Assembly (NCBI GenBank): GCA_963821275.1
Contig: CAWGDF010000001.1
Span: 186,001 to 250,000, forward strand
Reading direction: 5' to 3'
Source: JACVRW01 sp963821275
GTDB taxonomy: Bacteria; Actinomycetota; Thermoleophilia; Solirubrobacterales; Thermoleophilaceae
DNA length: 64,000 bases
The notes beneath the pieces are model-generated. The model saw nothing but the letters and a program-made list of their open reading frames with translations, had not been told where the DNA came from and did not search any database. The translations under genes were made by a program, and so were the position numbers. Position 1 is the first letter of the stretch. Each line of letters begins with the position of its first letter. Of the stretch, positions 16,588 through 25,202 are shown piece after piece.

Positions 16588-17949
16588 CTAGTGGCCCTCC
16601 GTGGCGTAGTAGACGTTCTTGACCTCGGTGTAGTGATCGAGGGCGTCCGGTCCCAGCTCGCGTCCGTAGCCCGACTGCTTGAAGCCGCCGAAGGGCGTGG
16701 AGACGCGCACCGAGCTGTTGGAGTTGATCGAGAGCACGCCGCTGTCGATCGCCCGCGCCACGCGGAGGGCCTTTCCCCCGTCGCGGGTCCAGATCGATCC
16801 CGAGAGCCCGTAGATCGTGTCGTTGGCCAGCCGCACCGCCTCCTCCTCGTCGCGGAAGGGGATTACGCAGGCCACGGGGCCGAAGATCTCCTCGCGTGCG
16901 GCGCGATCGTCGTTGCTGACCGGGCACAGGACGGTCGGCGGGAACCAGAATCCCGGGCCCTCCGGTGCGGAGCCGCGGATCGCCACCGGCGCGTCGCCGT
17001 TGACGAACGAGGAGACGGTCTCGCGCTGGCCCTCGGAGATCAGCGGACCCATCTCGGTCGCCTCGTCCAGGGGATCGCCCACCGCCACCGCCTCCACCGC
17101 CTCCTCGAGCGCCTCCATGAAGCGATCGAGCGCCGAGCGCTCAACGAGAATCCGCGAGCGCGCGCAGCAGTCCTGACCGGCGTTGCCGAACACCGCCGCG
17201 GGCGCAGCCGCGGCCGCCCGCTCGAGGTCGGCGTCGGCGAAGACCACGTTGGCCGACTTGCCGCCCAGCTCGAGCGTCACCCGCTTGATCGTGCCGGCGG
17301 CGGCAGCGGCGATCCCGCGGCCCACCTCGGTGGAGCCCGTGAAGGCGATCTTGGCCACGTCCTCGTGCTCGACGAGGCGCCGCCCACAGACCGAGCCCGG
17401 TCCGGCGACCACGTTCACCACGCCCTCCGGGAGGCCCGCCTCGAGGGCGATGCGCTCGAACTCGAGCGCCGTGAGCGGCGTCAGCTCGGCCGGCTTCAGC
17501 ACCACGGTGTTGCCCGCGGCCAGGGCGGGGCCCATCTTCCAGGAGGCGATCGTCAGCGGGAAGTTCCAGGGCGTGATCAGCCCGACCACGCCCAGCGGCT
17601 CGCGGAAGGTCATGTCGACCCCGCCGGCCACGGGAATGGTTCGGCCGCTCAGCCGCTCCGGGGCGCCGGCGTAGTAGCGGAAGGTGGCGGCCACCATTCC
17701 CATCTCGCCGCGGGCGTCGCCGATCGGCTTGCCGGCGTTGCGGGCCTCGAGCCTGGCAAGCTCCTCCTGGCGCTCCTCGAGTGCGTCGGCCAGGCGGTGG
17801 AGCAGGGCGGCGCGGTCGGGCGGCGACACGCCGCGCCAGGGAGGGAAGGCCGCGCGGGCGCGCTCCACGGCGGCGTCGGTTTCCTCGGCCCCGGCACGCG
17901 GGACCTCGGCCATCACCGCGGCCGTTGCGGGTTCGATGACGTTGATCAT
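16588..17949 (-). CDS. Aldehyde dehydrogenase (PuuC/betaine-aldehyde type)
   Basis: A 453-residue NAD(P)-dependent aldehyde dehydrogenase. The substrate-channel region is PLGVVGLITPWNFPL, and the cofactor loop is FTGSTEVGR. The general-base Glu is about residue 227 (TLELGGKSA), and the catalytic Cys about 261 (NAGQDCCA). EEIFGPVACVI is also conserved. ATG 17949 overlaps the stop of the gamma-glutamyl hydrolase as ATGA. In the known Puu route an ALDH oxidises gamma-glutamyl-aminoaldehyde to the acid before hydrolysis. The order ligase-hydrolase-ALDH here fits that kind of scheme. A betaine- or aminobutyraldehyde substrate is an alternative. Confidence 0.9.
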   Translation of the reverse strand: MINVIEPATAAVMAEVPRAGAEETDAAVERARAAFPPWRGVSPPDRAALLHRLADALEERQEELARLEARNAGKPIGDARGEMGMVAATFRYYAGAPERLSGRTIPVAGGVDMTFREPLGVVGLITPWNFPLTIASWKMGPALAAGNTVVLKPAELTPLTALEFERIALEAGLPEGVVNVVAGPGSVCGRRLVEHEDVAKIAFTGSTEVGRGIAAAAAGTIKRVTLELGGKSANVVFADADLERAAAAAPAAVFGNAGQDCCARSRILVERSALDRFMEALEEAVEAVAVGDPLDEATEMGPLISEGQRETVSSFVNGDAPVAIRGSAPEGPGFWFPPTVLCPVSNDDRAAREEIFGPVACVIPFRDEEEAVRLANDTIYGLSGSIWTRDGGKALRVARAIDSGVLSINSNSSVRVSTPFGGFKQSGYGRELGPDALDHYTEVKNVYYATEGH

Positions 17950-18680
17950 GGCCGGGCCTCCTCCCGCTCTCGCTCGCGTGCCTCCTGCACCAGGGCGCCG
18001 ATCACGCGGCTCTGCTCGTCCTCCTCGGGATGCCACAGCACGCCGAGCGCGAAGCGGCGGTCGGGCACCTCGATCGCCTCCACCACCTCGTCGCCGTCCG
18101 ACCAGCCGCTCGCCACCACGCCCTCTCCCAGCTCCGCGAGCCCCTGGTGGTGGTGGGACTTCACCCCGGTGCGCTCGGCCCCAATTACGTCGGCCACGCG
18201 CGAGCCCGGATCGACGCGCACCTCGTGGTCGGAGAAGGTCCCGGGCGTGTGGCGGTGGCCCTCGTGGCCGACGCTGTCGGGCAGGTGCTGCTCGATCGTC
18301 CCCCCGCGGGCGACGTTCAGCATCTGCATGCCGCGGCAGATGCCAAGCAGCGGGAGGTCGCGCTCGAGCGCGGCGTGACCGAGAGCCAGCTCGAAGCGGT
18401 CGCGCTCGGGCCTCGCCCCCTTCGTCTCGGCGTGAGGCCGGGCGCCGTAGGTGCCGGCGTCGACGTCGGAGCCGCCGGCCAGCACGAGCCCGTCCAGCAG
18501 GTCGAGTACTTGGCCGGGCGACTCGGCCACCCCGTCGTCGGGGGGCAGCAGCAACGCTATCCCGCCGGCGCGCTGCACCGCGAGCGAGTAAGTTCGCGGC
18601 GAGAGGTTGCAGAGCACGTCCCACGCGCCCCAGCGGGCCCGCTCGATCGCGGTGCAGATGCCGATGAGCGGCCGGTCCAC
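17946..18680 (-). CDS. Gamma-glutamyl-GABA hydrolase family protein (PuuD-like)
   Basis: A 244-residue class I GATase-fold hydrolase of the PuuD family, which cleaves gamma-glutamyl amides back to glutamate and a carboxylated amine. The N-terminal RPLIGICTAIERARWGAW is family-like. The nucleophile is Cys about 115 in LLGICRGMQMLN, with His217 and Glu219 in VLWHPEED. GLVLAGGSDVD and KSHHHQG are also typical. It starts at GTG 18680 and lies 10 nt after the glutamine-synthetase-like gene. It overlaps the ALDH start by 4 bp, which ties the three enzymes into one transcript. Confidence 0.9.
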   Translation of the reverse strand: MDRPLIGICTAIERARWGAWDVLCNLSPRTYSLAVQRAGGIALLLPPDDGVAESPGQVLDLLDGLVLAGGSDVDAGTYGARPHAETKGARPERDRFELALGHAALERDLPLLGICRGMQMLNVARGGTIEQHLPDSVGHEGHRHTPGTFSDHEVRVDPGSRVADVIGAERTGVKSHHHQGLAELGEGVVASGWSDGDEVVEAIEVPDRRFALGVLWHPEEDEQSRVIGALVQEAREREREEARP

Positions 18681-18690
18681 GGTCCTCTGG

Positions 18691-20046
18691 TCAGAGCCGT
18701 TCGAAGCCTCTGTACTTCTCCCAGTCGGTCACCGCGGACTCATAGCCCTCGAGCTCGATCCGGGCCCGGTTGAGGTAGTGATCGATCACCTCTTGGCCGA
18801 AGGCCTCGCGGGCGAGCTCCGACCCGCCGAAGAGATCGCGCGCGTCGTAGATGTTGTGCGGCACCCGCGGCTTGTCCGACGCGTACGCGTTGCCCTCGAA
18901 GGCCGGCTCCAGCTCCAGCTCGTTGTCGATGCCGTGCAGCCCGGCGGCGATCATCGCGGCCAGGGCCAGGTACGGGTTCACGTCGGCGCCCGGAAGCCGG
19001 TTCTCCACCCGCAGCGACGGGCCGTGGCCCACCACCCGCATGGAGCAGGTCCGGTTGTCCTTGCCCCAGGCCACCGCCGTGGGGGCGAACGACCCGGGCA
19101 CGAAGCGCTTGTAGGAGTTGACGTGGGGGGCGAAGAACAGGGTCAGGTCGCGCAGCCCGGCCAGCTGGCCGGCGATGAAGCGCTGGAAGGTCTCCTCGTC
19201 GTCGGCGAAGACGTTGGCGCCGTCCTCGTGCTGGAGCGAGCAGTGGATGTGGCACGAGTTGCCCTCGCGCTCGTCGAACTTGGCCATGTACGTGATCGAC
19301 ACGCCCTCCTGGGCGGCGATCTCCTTCGCGCCGGTCTTGTAGATCACGTGGTCGTCGGCGGTGGCCAGGGCGTCGTTGTAGTGGAAGTTGATCTCGTGCT
19401 GGCCGAAGTTGCACTCGCCCTTGGAGTTCTCGACCTTCATGCCGGCGCCGGTCATCGAATTGCGGATGCGACGCAGCAGCGGCTCCACCCGGGCCGTGCC
19501 CAGCATCGAGTAGTCGACGTTGTAGAGGTTGGCCGGGTCGAGGTCGCGGTAGCCCTTCTTCTGTGCCTCCTCGTAGCTGTCGTTGAAGACGATGAACTCG
19601 AGCTCGGTGCCGGCGGTGGCCTTCCAGCCCCGCTCGGCCAGGCGGTCGAGCTGGCGGCGAAGGATCTGGCGCGGCGAGGCGACCACGTCGGCGCCGTCCT
19701 CCCAGGTCAGGTCGGCCATCACGAGCGCGGTGCCCTCGTGCCAGGGGACGTGACGCAGCGTGTCCATGTCGGGGCGCATCACGAAATCGCCGTAGCCGCG
19801 GTCCCAGCTGGACATCTCGTAGCCGTCCACGGTGTTCATGTCCACGTCCACGGCCAGCAGGTAGTTGCAGCCCTCGGCCGCGTGCTGCACGACCTCGTCG
19901 AGGAAGTGCCCCGTGGTGAGGCGCTTGCCCTGCAGACGGCCCTCCATGTCGGCGATCGTGAGGAGCACGGTGTCGATCGAGCCGTTCGAGGCCGCCTTCT
20001 TGAGCTGGTCGAGCTCCAGCCCTGGCGAGCCGTTCTGCGAAGCCAT
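18691..20046 (-). CDS. Glutamine-synthetase-family gamma-glutamyl amine ligase (PuuA/GlnA3-4-like)
   Basis: A 451-residue member of the glutamine synthetase superfamily, ATP-dependent and able to link glutamate to ammonia or an amine. Visible blocks are TAGTELEFIVF, GECNFGQHEINFHY, the catalytic-site segment GNSCHIHCSLQ, and APHVNSYKRFVPGSFAPTA. LRVENRLPGADVNPYLALAA follows near residue 345. ATG 20046 has AGGAGG at 4-5 nt, better placed than for the TTG at 20049. Location with PuuD- and PuuC-like genes argues for gamma-glutamylation of an amine (polyamine, ethanolamine or similar) rather than nitrogen assimilation. A sigma70-type promoter lies at 20089-20117. Confidence 0.88.
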   Translation of the reverse strand: MASQNGSPGLELDQLKKAASNGSIDTVLLTIADMEGRLQGKRLTTGHFLDEVVQHAAEGCNYLLAVDVDMNTVDGYEMSSWDRGYGDFVMRPDMDTLRHVPWHEGTALVMADLTWEDGADVVASPRQILRRQLDRLAERGWKATAGTELEFIVFNDSYEEAQKKGYRDLDPANLYNVDYSMLGTARVEPLLRRIRNSMTGAGMKVENSKGECNFGQHEINFHYNDALATADDHVIYKTGAKEIAAQEGVSITYMAKFDEREGNSCHIHCSLQHEDGANVFADDEETFQRFIAGQLAGLRDLTLFFAPHVNSYKRFVPGSFAPTAVAWGKDNRTCSMRVVGHGPSLRVENRLPGADVNPYLALAAMIAAGLHGIDNELELEPAFEGNAYASDKPRVPHNIYDARDLFGGSELAREAFGQEVIDHYLNRARIELEGYESAVTDWEKYRGFERL

Positions 20047-20053
20047 CAACCCT

Positions 20054-20083
20054 CCTTAAGGTTCGAAAGACGCACCTTTAAGC
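20054..20083 (-). promoter_or_regulatory. Leader hairpin overlapping the ribosome site of the amine-ligase operon
   Basis: In the transcribed leader, CTTAAAGG and CCTTAAG can pair around a 13-nt loop. The 3' arm runs into the GGAGG ribosome site, so pairing could partly hide it. One base must bulge. It is a candidate cis-element; no known riboswitch class is recognised. Confidence 0.3.
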
Positions 20084-20088
20084 GCGAG

Positions 20089-20117
20089 ACACTAGCCGCC
20101 CCGCCGATCGTGTTCAA
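20089..20117 (-). promoter_or_regulatory. Promoter of the gamma-glutamyl ligase operon
   Basis: On the minus strand TTGAAC (20117-20112) and TAGTGT (20094-20089) are separated by 17 nt, a good sigma70-type match. Transcription would begin near 20082, giving a leader of about 35 nt. Confidence 0.5.
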
Positions 20118-20138
20118 GCGCTGTGGTAGGAATGGGCG

Positions 20139-21588
20139 GTGCTGCTCCTGGGGATCGACGAGGGGACGACCGGCGTCAAGGCCGCGCTGTTCGACGAGCG
20201 CCTGCGTCCGGTCCGGGAGGCCCGCCGGGACAAGGTGAACCGGCACCCGCAGGCGGGCTGGGTCGAGCAGGACGGCGAGGAGGTGCTCACGGCGGTGGTC
20301 GAGGCGGTGGCCGAGCTGCTCGACGGCGCCGGCGACGAGGTGGCGGCCTGCGGCCTCGACCACCAGGGTGAGTCGGTTCTGGCCTGGGACGCCGAGACGG
20401 GAGCGCCGCTCAGCCCGATCGTGGTGTGGCAGGACAAGCGCTCGCAGCAGGTGCTGGAGCGGCTGTCGGAAGCCGAGGACGAGGTGCGGGAGCTCAGCGG
20501 ACTGCCCTTCGATCCGTACTTCTCCGCCGCCAAGCTCGCCTGGCTGCTCGAGCGCGACGAGCGGGTGCAGAGCGCGCGCGAGGCGGGGACGCTGCGGATG
20601 GGGACCGTCGACTCCTTCCTCTGCGACCGGCTGGGCGCCGGTTTCGCCACCGACGCCTCAACCGCCTCCCGCACCCAGCTGCACGCCCTCGGGCGGCCGG
20701 GCTTCGACGCCCGCCTGGGCGAGATCTTCGGCGTGCCGCTCGACGTGCTTCCCGAGGTCCGCGACTCGGTCGGCGACCTGGGCGTGCTCCGCCACGAGTC
20801 GTGGCCGGTCGAGCTGCCGCTGCGGGGGCAGGTGGTGGACCAGCAGGCGGCGCTCGCGGGAGCGGGCTGCGTGGTGCCGGGGCGGGTGAAGGCCACCTAC
20901 GGCACCGGCGTGTTCGTGCTGAGCCACGCGGGCGACGAGGTGCCGCGGCCCGAGGGCGGTCTGCTCCCCACCGTGGCCTGGCGGATCCACGGGCGGACGG
21001 AGTACGCGCTCGACGGCGGCGTGTTCACGGCGGGGGCGATGCTCGAGTGGATGTGCCGCGAGCTCGGCCTCGCCGAGCGGCCGGCGGAGCTGGCCGCGCT
21101 GGCCCGCGACGTCGAGGACAGCGCCGGCGCCCGAGTGCTTCCCGGCCTTGCCGGGATCGGCGCACCCTGGTGGCGCCCGGACGCCCGCGCGGTCCTGGCC
21201 GGGCCTTCACGGTGGCACGACCCGCGCGCACGTGGCCCGGGCGGCGCTGGAAGGAATCGCCTGGCGGGTGGCGGACGTGGTGTCGGTTATGAGTGAGAGC
21301 GTGGACGTGCGCTCGCTGCGGGTGGACGGCGGCCTCACGAACGAGCCGCTCCTGCTCCAGCTGCAGGCCGACGCCATCGGCGTGCCCGTGGAGGCCGCAG
21401 GCGCCGACGCCACCGTGCTGGGCGCGGCCGCGCTCGCGGCCGTGGGCTCAGGCGCGATCGGCTCGCTCGAGGAGGCCGCCGAGCTGCTGCCGGTGGACCG
21501 GCGCGTGGAGCCGAAGCGCGACGACGCCTGGCGCAGCGCAGAACACGAACGCTGGCGAGACTTCGTGCGCGCTGCAGCGCAGCTGTAG
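20139..21588 (+). pseudogene. FGGY-family carbohydrate kinase, interrupted by a one-base frameshift
   Basis: Two consecutive frames together make one FGGY kinase (glycerol/xylulose kinase type) of about 482 residues. The first frame starts at GTG 20139 (LLLGIDEGTTGVKAALFDER) and includes ACGLDHQGESVLAWD, SPIVVWQDKR and KATYGTGVFVL. Around 21200-21206 the sense moves to the +1 frame and continues HGGTTRAHVARAALEGIAWR, then RSLRVDGGLTNEPLLLQLQA. An extra C in GGGCCTTC would explain it. If real, the first frame ends at 21296 and lacks the C-terminal ATP-site half. If an error, the kinase is whole. Glycerol is a plausible substrate because a GlpA-like dehydrogenase lies at 40139. TAGGAA sits 6 nt before the GTG, suggesting a leaderless start. 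Confidence 0.75.
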
Positions 21589-21610
21589 GGGGGCGAACAA
21601 CCGTGCATTG

Positions 21611-21643
21611 ATGACTTCGCCAGACAATGTCTGGTCAAGTCAT
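21611..21643. promoter_or_regulatory. 33-bp imperfect palindrome centred on a start codon
   Basis: The arms are ATGACTT and CCAGAC on the left, and GTCTGG and AAGTCAT on the right, with 2-nt spacers and a 3-nt centre (AAT, 21626-21628). The ATG at 21627 of the AbiEi-like gene is inside the centre. Each arm pairs perfectly. It could act as an operator bound by the winged-helix domain of the downstream protein, or as an RNA hairpin that hides the start codon. Confidence 0.6.
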
Positions 21644-22559
21644 CACCGTGGAGCGGCTCCTGGCCGATCTGGCGCGCCGCTCGCATGGCGTGGTGGCGCG
21701 CTGGGAGCTGCTGGCGGCCGGCATGACGCCTGCGGAGATCGATCACCGGGTGCGCCGCGGCGACCTGATCGTCGTGTTTCGCGGCGTGTACCGGGTCGGC
21801 CATGCGGCTCCGAGCCTTGAGGCGCACTACCTCGCGGCGGTGAAGGCGTGCGGTCAACGGGCTGTGCTCTGTGGCCCGGCGGCCGCATACCTGCTCGGAC
21901 TGCTCAGAGGGACGCCCCCGCCGCCCGAGGTGACGGCGCCAACCGCCCACCGGGTCAAGGGCGTGCGCACCCGCCGCGTACGCCGAAGGGCAACGATCTG
22001 CCGCGGCGTCCCGGTGACCACCGTCGCCGAGACCATGGTCGACCTGGCCGCGGTAATGAAACCGGACGACCTGGCCCGCGCCTTCCACGAGGCCGGGATC
22101 CGCCACCACACGACACCGGCCCAGGTCGAGGCCGCGCTCGCCCGCCGGCCGACAGCACCTGGAGCGGGCACGCTTCGCCGGGTACTCCGCGGGGATGTCC
22201 ACGTCACCCTGAGCTCGCTCGAGAGACGCTTCCTCGCCCTGCTGCGCAGGCACGGCCTGCCGCTTCCCGAGACCAACCGCCCGGCCGGCAGCCGCCGCGT
22301 CGACTGCCGCTGGCCCGGCCACAGGCTGACCGTCGAGCTCGACGGCTACCGCTACCACCGCTCTCGCCATGCCTGGGAGCAGGACCGGCGCCGCGAACGC
22401 GAAGCCCACGCCCGCGGCGATCAACACCGCCGGTACACCTACGGCGACGTGCTCGAACGCCCGGCGCTCATGCTGGGCGAGCTGACCCGCCTGCTCGGGC
22501 CGAGCGAGCCGGGAACTACGACGCCGGCGTCGCCGGGTCCGCCGGCTTCTCCTCGGTGA
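21627..22559 (+). CDS. AbiEi-antitoxin-like winged helix fused to a DUF559 endonuclease-like domain
   Basis: A 310-residue protein. The N-terminal ~90 residues (LLADLARRSHGVVARWELLA, then GMTPAEIDHRVRRGDLIVVF) match the winged-helix region of type IV toxin-antitoxin AbiEi proteins. The C-terminal ~110 residues (LSSLERRFLALLRRHGLP, RRVDCRWPGHRLTVELDGYR, HRSRHAWEQDRRRERE) match DUF559, a small fold related to Vsr-type nucleases. An AbiEii-like toxin is not adjacent. The start is ATG 21627 inside a palindrome, or GTG 21648 just after it. Such fused genes are often multicopy in high-GC actinobacteria; their function is unproven. The 3' end overlaps the convergent permease by 44 bp. Confidence 0.75.
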   Translation: MSGQVITVERLLADLARRSHGVVARWELLAAGMTPAEIDHRVRRGDLIVVFRGVYRVGHAAPSLEAHYLAAVKACGQRAVLCGPAAAYLLGLLRGTPPPPEVTAPTAHRVKGVRTRRVRRRATICRGVPVTTVAETMVDLAAVMKPDDLARAFHEAGIRHHTTPAQVEAALARRPTAPGAGTLRRVLRGDVHVTLSSLERRFLALLRRHGLPLPETNRPAGSRRVDCRWPGHRLTVELDGYRYHRSRHAWEQDRRREREAHARGDQHRRYTYGDVLERPALMLGELTRLLGPSEPGTTTPASPGPPASPR

Positions 22560-24117
22560 TCCCCATGCCCTCGTCGAACTCGATCTGCCGTACCGGGCCC
22601 TGATACCTCTTGTTCGCACCCAGGACCCAGGCCAGGCCCACAAGCAGGAACACGATGCCCACCGCCAGCGGCGTGTAGTTGAAGGCGTTCCAGTCGAAGT
22701 CGGACTCCCACGGCACGCCGGTGCTGAAGAACGGGAAGCAGAGGACGATCACCATGATGAACACGAAGGCCACCGCGATCGGGTTCAGCCATCTCCACTT
22801 GTTGCCCAGGTTCCACGAGCCCTGCTCGAACGAGTCGCCCGCGCGCCAGCGCAGCCACACCGGCGCCACGTACGCGATGTAGAGCCCGATCGTCCCGATC
22901 GAGGTGACCGCGATCAGGGCAACAGGGGGAACGATGTCGCCCTTGCCCGGAAGCCCGGGGAGGGCGAGGATGAACGCGGCCACGGTGCTCCCGATCACGG
23001 CCGTGACGGGCACGCCCTTGGCGCCGACCCGGCTCCACAGCCGCCAGCCCGGGACGGCGTGGTCACGCGAGAAGGCGAAGAACGTGCGTGAGCTGCTCGT
23101 CACGCACGCCATCCCGCAGAACAGCTGGCCGATCGTGGCGATCAGAAGGATTATCTCCGCCCAGTTCTGGTTCATGTCGGCGGAGGTGAAGACCGAGATC
23201 GAGGTGCCGAAGGCCTCGTTGACGGCATCGACGTCGGTGGCGGCGAACGTGATCGCCAGCAGCACGAACCAGCCGATCAGCGCCGAGCTGGCCACCGACT
23301 GCCAGACGCCCTTGGCCGCCGCCTGCTCGGCCTCGTGCGTCTCCTCGGAGACGTGCGCCGAGGCGTCGTAGCCGGTGATCGTGTACATGGTCAGCAGGAA
23401 CCCGGCCGGCAGGATGAACCACCAGTACATGCTCATCGCGAAGCCGGAGTTGTTGATCCGCTCGGTGAAGACGAAGTCGACGCTCTGATGCTGGTCCGGA
23501 ACGATGATCAGGATGCCGATGATCACCGCCGTCCCAACTATGTGCCAGAACACCGAGATGCTGCTGAACAGTGCCACCAGGTGGGACGAATAGATGTTGA
23601 TCAGGGCGTGGAGCACGAGGATCAGCGCGAACACCCAGAAGATCTCCGCCAGAATGTGAGCGTCGTCGCCGAAGTTGATGAAGCCGAGGTCCAGGCCCCA
23701 CAGGCCGAACAGGGACGTCATGAAGAACGCGCAGAAGTAGTCCACCGAGGCGACAATGGCGATCAGCCCGATGGTGTTGAACCAGCCCGTGAACCACGAC
23801 CAGCCGGTGCCCCCCAGCCTGTGCGCCCACCAGTAGGGCCCGCCCGCGGTCGGGAAGGCCGAGGTGAGCTCGGACATGCTGACGGCGACGGTCAGGATGA
23901 TGAGCGCGATGACCGGCCAGCCGATGGAGATCGCAATCGGCCCACCGAAGTTCCACGCTTGCCCGTAGATCGTGAAGCAGCCCGCCAGCACGGAGATGAT
24001 CGAGAACGAGATCGCGAAGTTCGCGAACTGCGACCAGCCGCGATTGAGCTCCTGCTTGTAGCCGAGCTCGGCGAGCTTCTCCTCGTCCCGCGTAACAGAC
24101 CGGTCGGCCTCTGCCAT
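22516..24117 (-). CDS. APC-superfamily amino acid/amine permease
   Basis: A 533-residue permease with about 12 membrane helices. It opens ELGYKQELNRGWSQFANFAI, and the first helix contains ISVLAGCFTIYGQAWNFGGP, a pattern typical of the eukaryote-like APC group that imports GABA, choline or polyamines. SFPT-like TSAFPTAGGPYWW and the GYDASAHVSEET loop are conserved. ATG 24117 has GAGGAGA upstream. A TTGCGT/TACAGT promoter lies at 24190-24218, divergent from the kinase promoter. The permease sits between the gamma-glutamylation operon and the FAD-GcvT gene, so it probably brings in their amine substrate. Confidence 0.88.
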   Translation of the reverse strand: MAEADRSVTRDEEKLAELGYKQELNRGWSQFANFAISFSIISVLAGCFTIYGQAWNFGGPIAISIGWPVIALIILTVAVSMSELTSAFPTAGGPYWWAHRLGGTGWSWFTGWFNTIGLIAIVASVDYFCAFFMTSLFGLWGLDLGFINFGDDAHILAEIFWVFALILVLHALINIYSSHLVALFSSISVFWHIVGTAVIIGILIIVPDQHQSVDFVFTERINNSGFAMSMYWWFILPAGFLLTMYTITGYDASAHVSEETHEAEQAAAKGVWQSVASSALIGWFVLLAITFAATDVDAVNEAFGTSISVFTSADMNQNWAEIILLIATIGQLFCGMACVTSSSRTFFAFSRDHAVPGWRLWSRVGAKGVPVTAVIGSTVAAFILALPGLPGKGDIVPPVALIAVTSIGTIGLYIAYVAPVWLRWRAGDSFEQGSWNLGNKWRWLNPIAVAFVFIMVIVLCFPFFSTGVPWESDFDWNAFNYTPLAVGIVFLLVGLAWVLGANKRYQGPVRQIEFDEGMGITEEKPADPATPAS

Positions 24118-24189
24118 GGGCGTCTCTCCTCGTCGACGAGTCCGGGAACGCGCGCCGAAAGGTGTGGTTCCCCAACCTTCCGAGGCGCG

Positions 24190-24218
24190 ACTGTAAGCCA
24201 ACTGCCGGACAGACGCAA
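24190..24218 (-). promoter_or_regulatory. Permease promoter
   Basis: On the minus strand TTGCGT (24218-24213) and TACAGT (24195-24190) are 17 nt apart, ahead of a ~65-nt leader with a good ribosome site. It is back-to-back with the promoter at 24229-24258, so one factor bound in the 10-nt gap could control both. Confidence 0.45.
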
Positions 24219-24228
24219 GCAACACCCC

Positions 24229-24258
24229 TTGACAGGGACGCGTCCGCCTCCGTAGCCT
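24229..24258 (+). promoter_or_regulatory. Promoter of the phosphotransferase / FAD-GcvT operon
   Basis: TTGACA (24229-24234), an 18-nt spacer and TAGCCT (24253-24258). Transcription should begin near 24265, leaving under 10 nt before ATG 24273 and no ribosome site. Confidence 0.55.
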
Positions 24259-24272
24259 CGCTGCGCCCACTG

Positions 24273-25202
24273 ATGCACACGGAGATCACGATCCCGGAGC
24301 TGACCGAGGTGGTCGCCCGGCTGACGGCCCTGCTCGGCCCGCGCGAGGGCGGGGTGGTACCGCTCGAGGGGGGCATCACCAACCGCAACTACCGCCTCAA
24401 CTTCGGCGGTCACGAATACGTGGTCCGGTTGCCCGGCAAGCGCACCGAGGTGCTCGGCATCGACCGTCAGGCCGAGTGCCAGGCCAACGATGCCGCCGCG
24501 AAGCTGGGCATGGCGCCAAAGGTCGCGGCGATGCTCGAGGCGCCGCCCTGCCTGGTCACGGCCTTCATCAAGGGCCGGGAGCTGACCGCGGAGGAGCTGC
24601 GCCGGCCGGATACGCTCGAGGAGGTGGCGCATGCCCTGCGGGCCTTCCACGACTCGGACACCGAGCTGCCCACGAGCTTCGACTCCTTCCGGCTGGTCGA
24701 CGACTACGCGGGCCGCGCACGCGAGCACGGAGGGGAGCCGCCCGAGGAGTTCGAGGAGGCCCGCGCCCGCGCTCACAGCATCGAGAAGGCCGTGCAGGGG
24801 CAACCCGAGCATGCGCCTGCCCCCTGCCACAACGACCTCCTCACCGCGAACTTCCTGCACGACGGGGAGCGCGTGCAGATCATCGACTGGGAGTACGCCG
24901 GCATGGGCGACCGCTTCTTCGACCTGGGCAACTTCGCGGTCAACAACGAGCTCGACGAGGACGGCCAGGAACGCCTGCTCGAGGCCTACTTCGGCGAGCC
25001 CCCGGACGACAGGCGGCGGGCGTCGCTGAAGCTCTTCCGCTTCATGTCCGACTTCCGCGAGGCCATGTGGGGCGTGGTGCAGACCAGCGTCTCCGAGCTC
25101 GACTTCGACTTTCGCGGCTACGCGGGCAAGCACTTCGAGCGCCTTGCCCGGACCGGGGCCGACGAGCGCTTCGACACCTGGGTGCAGGAGGCGGCCGGAT
25201 AG
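24273..25202 (+). CDS. Choline/aminoglycoside-kinase-like phosphotransferase
   Basis: A 309-residue protein of the APH/choline kinase superfamily. The N-lobe has VPLEGGITNRNYRLNFGGHE. The catalytic Brenner loop is APCHNDLLTANFLHDG, and the metal-binding Asp is in IIDWEYAGMGDRFFDLGNFA. ATG 24273 lies about 14 nt after a TAGCCT -10 box. Its stop overlaps the probable ATA start of the FAD-GcvT gene, so the two are coupled. Linkage with an amine permease and a demethylase-type flavoenzyme makes a small amino-alcohol (choline, ethanolamine) a reasonable substrate; thiamine or an antibiotic would be alternatives. Confidence 0.82.
   Translation: MHTEITIPELTEVVARLTALLGPREGGVVPLEGGITNRNYRLNFGGHEYVVRLPGKRTEVLGIDRQAECQANDAAAKLGMAPKVAAMLEAPPCLVTAFIKGRELTAEELRRPDTLEEVAHALRAFHDSDTELPTSFDSFRLVDDYAGRAREHGGEPPEEFEEARARAHSIEKAVQGQPEHAPAPCHNDLLTANFLHDGERVQIIDWEYAGMGDRFFDLGNFAVNNELDEDGQERLLEAYFGEPPDDRRRASLKLFRFMSDFREAMWGVVQTSVSELDFDFRGYAGKHFERLARTGADERFDTWVQEAAG

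Noticed and set aside
17950..18624. N-terminal extension of the aldehyde dehydrogenase reading to 18624
   Set aside because: The extra ~225 residues are low-complexity antisense-like sequence within the gamma-glutamyl hydrolase gene; ATG 17949 with ATGA coupling fits the family.
24118..24272. Riboswitch (glycine or guanidine type) before the permease
   Set aside because: No conserved core could be aligned; the region is explained by two divergent promoters.
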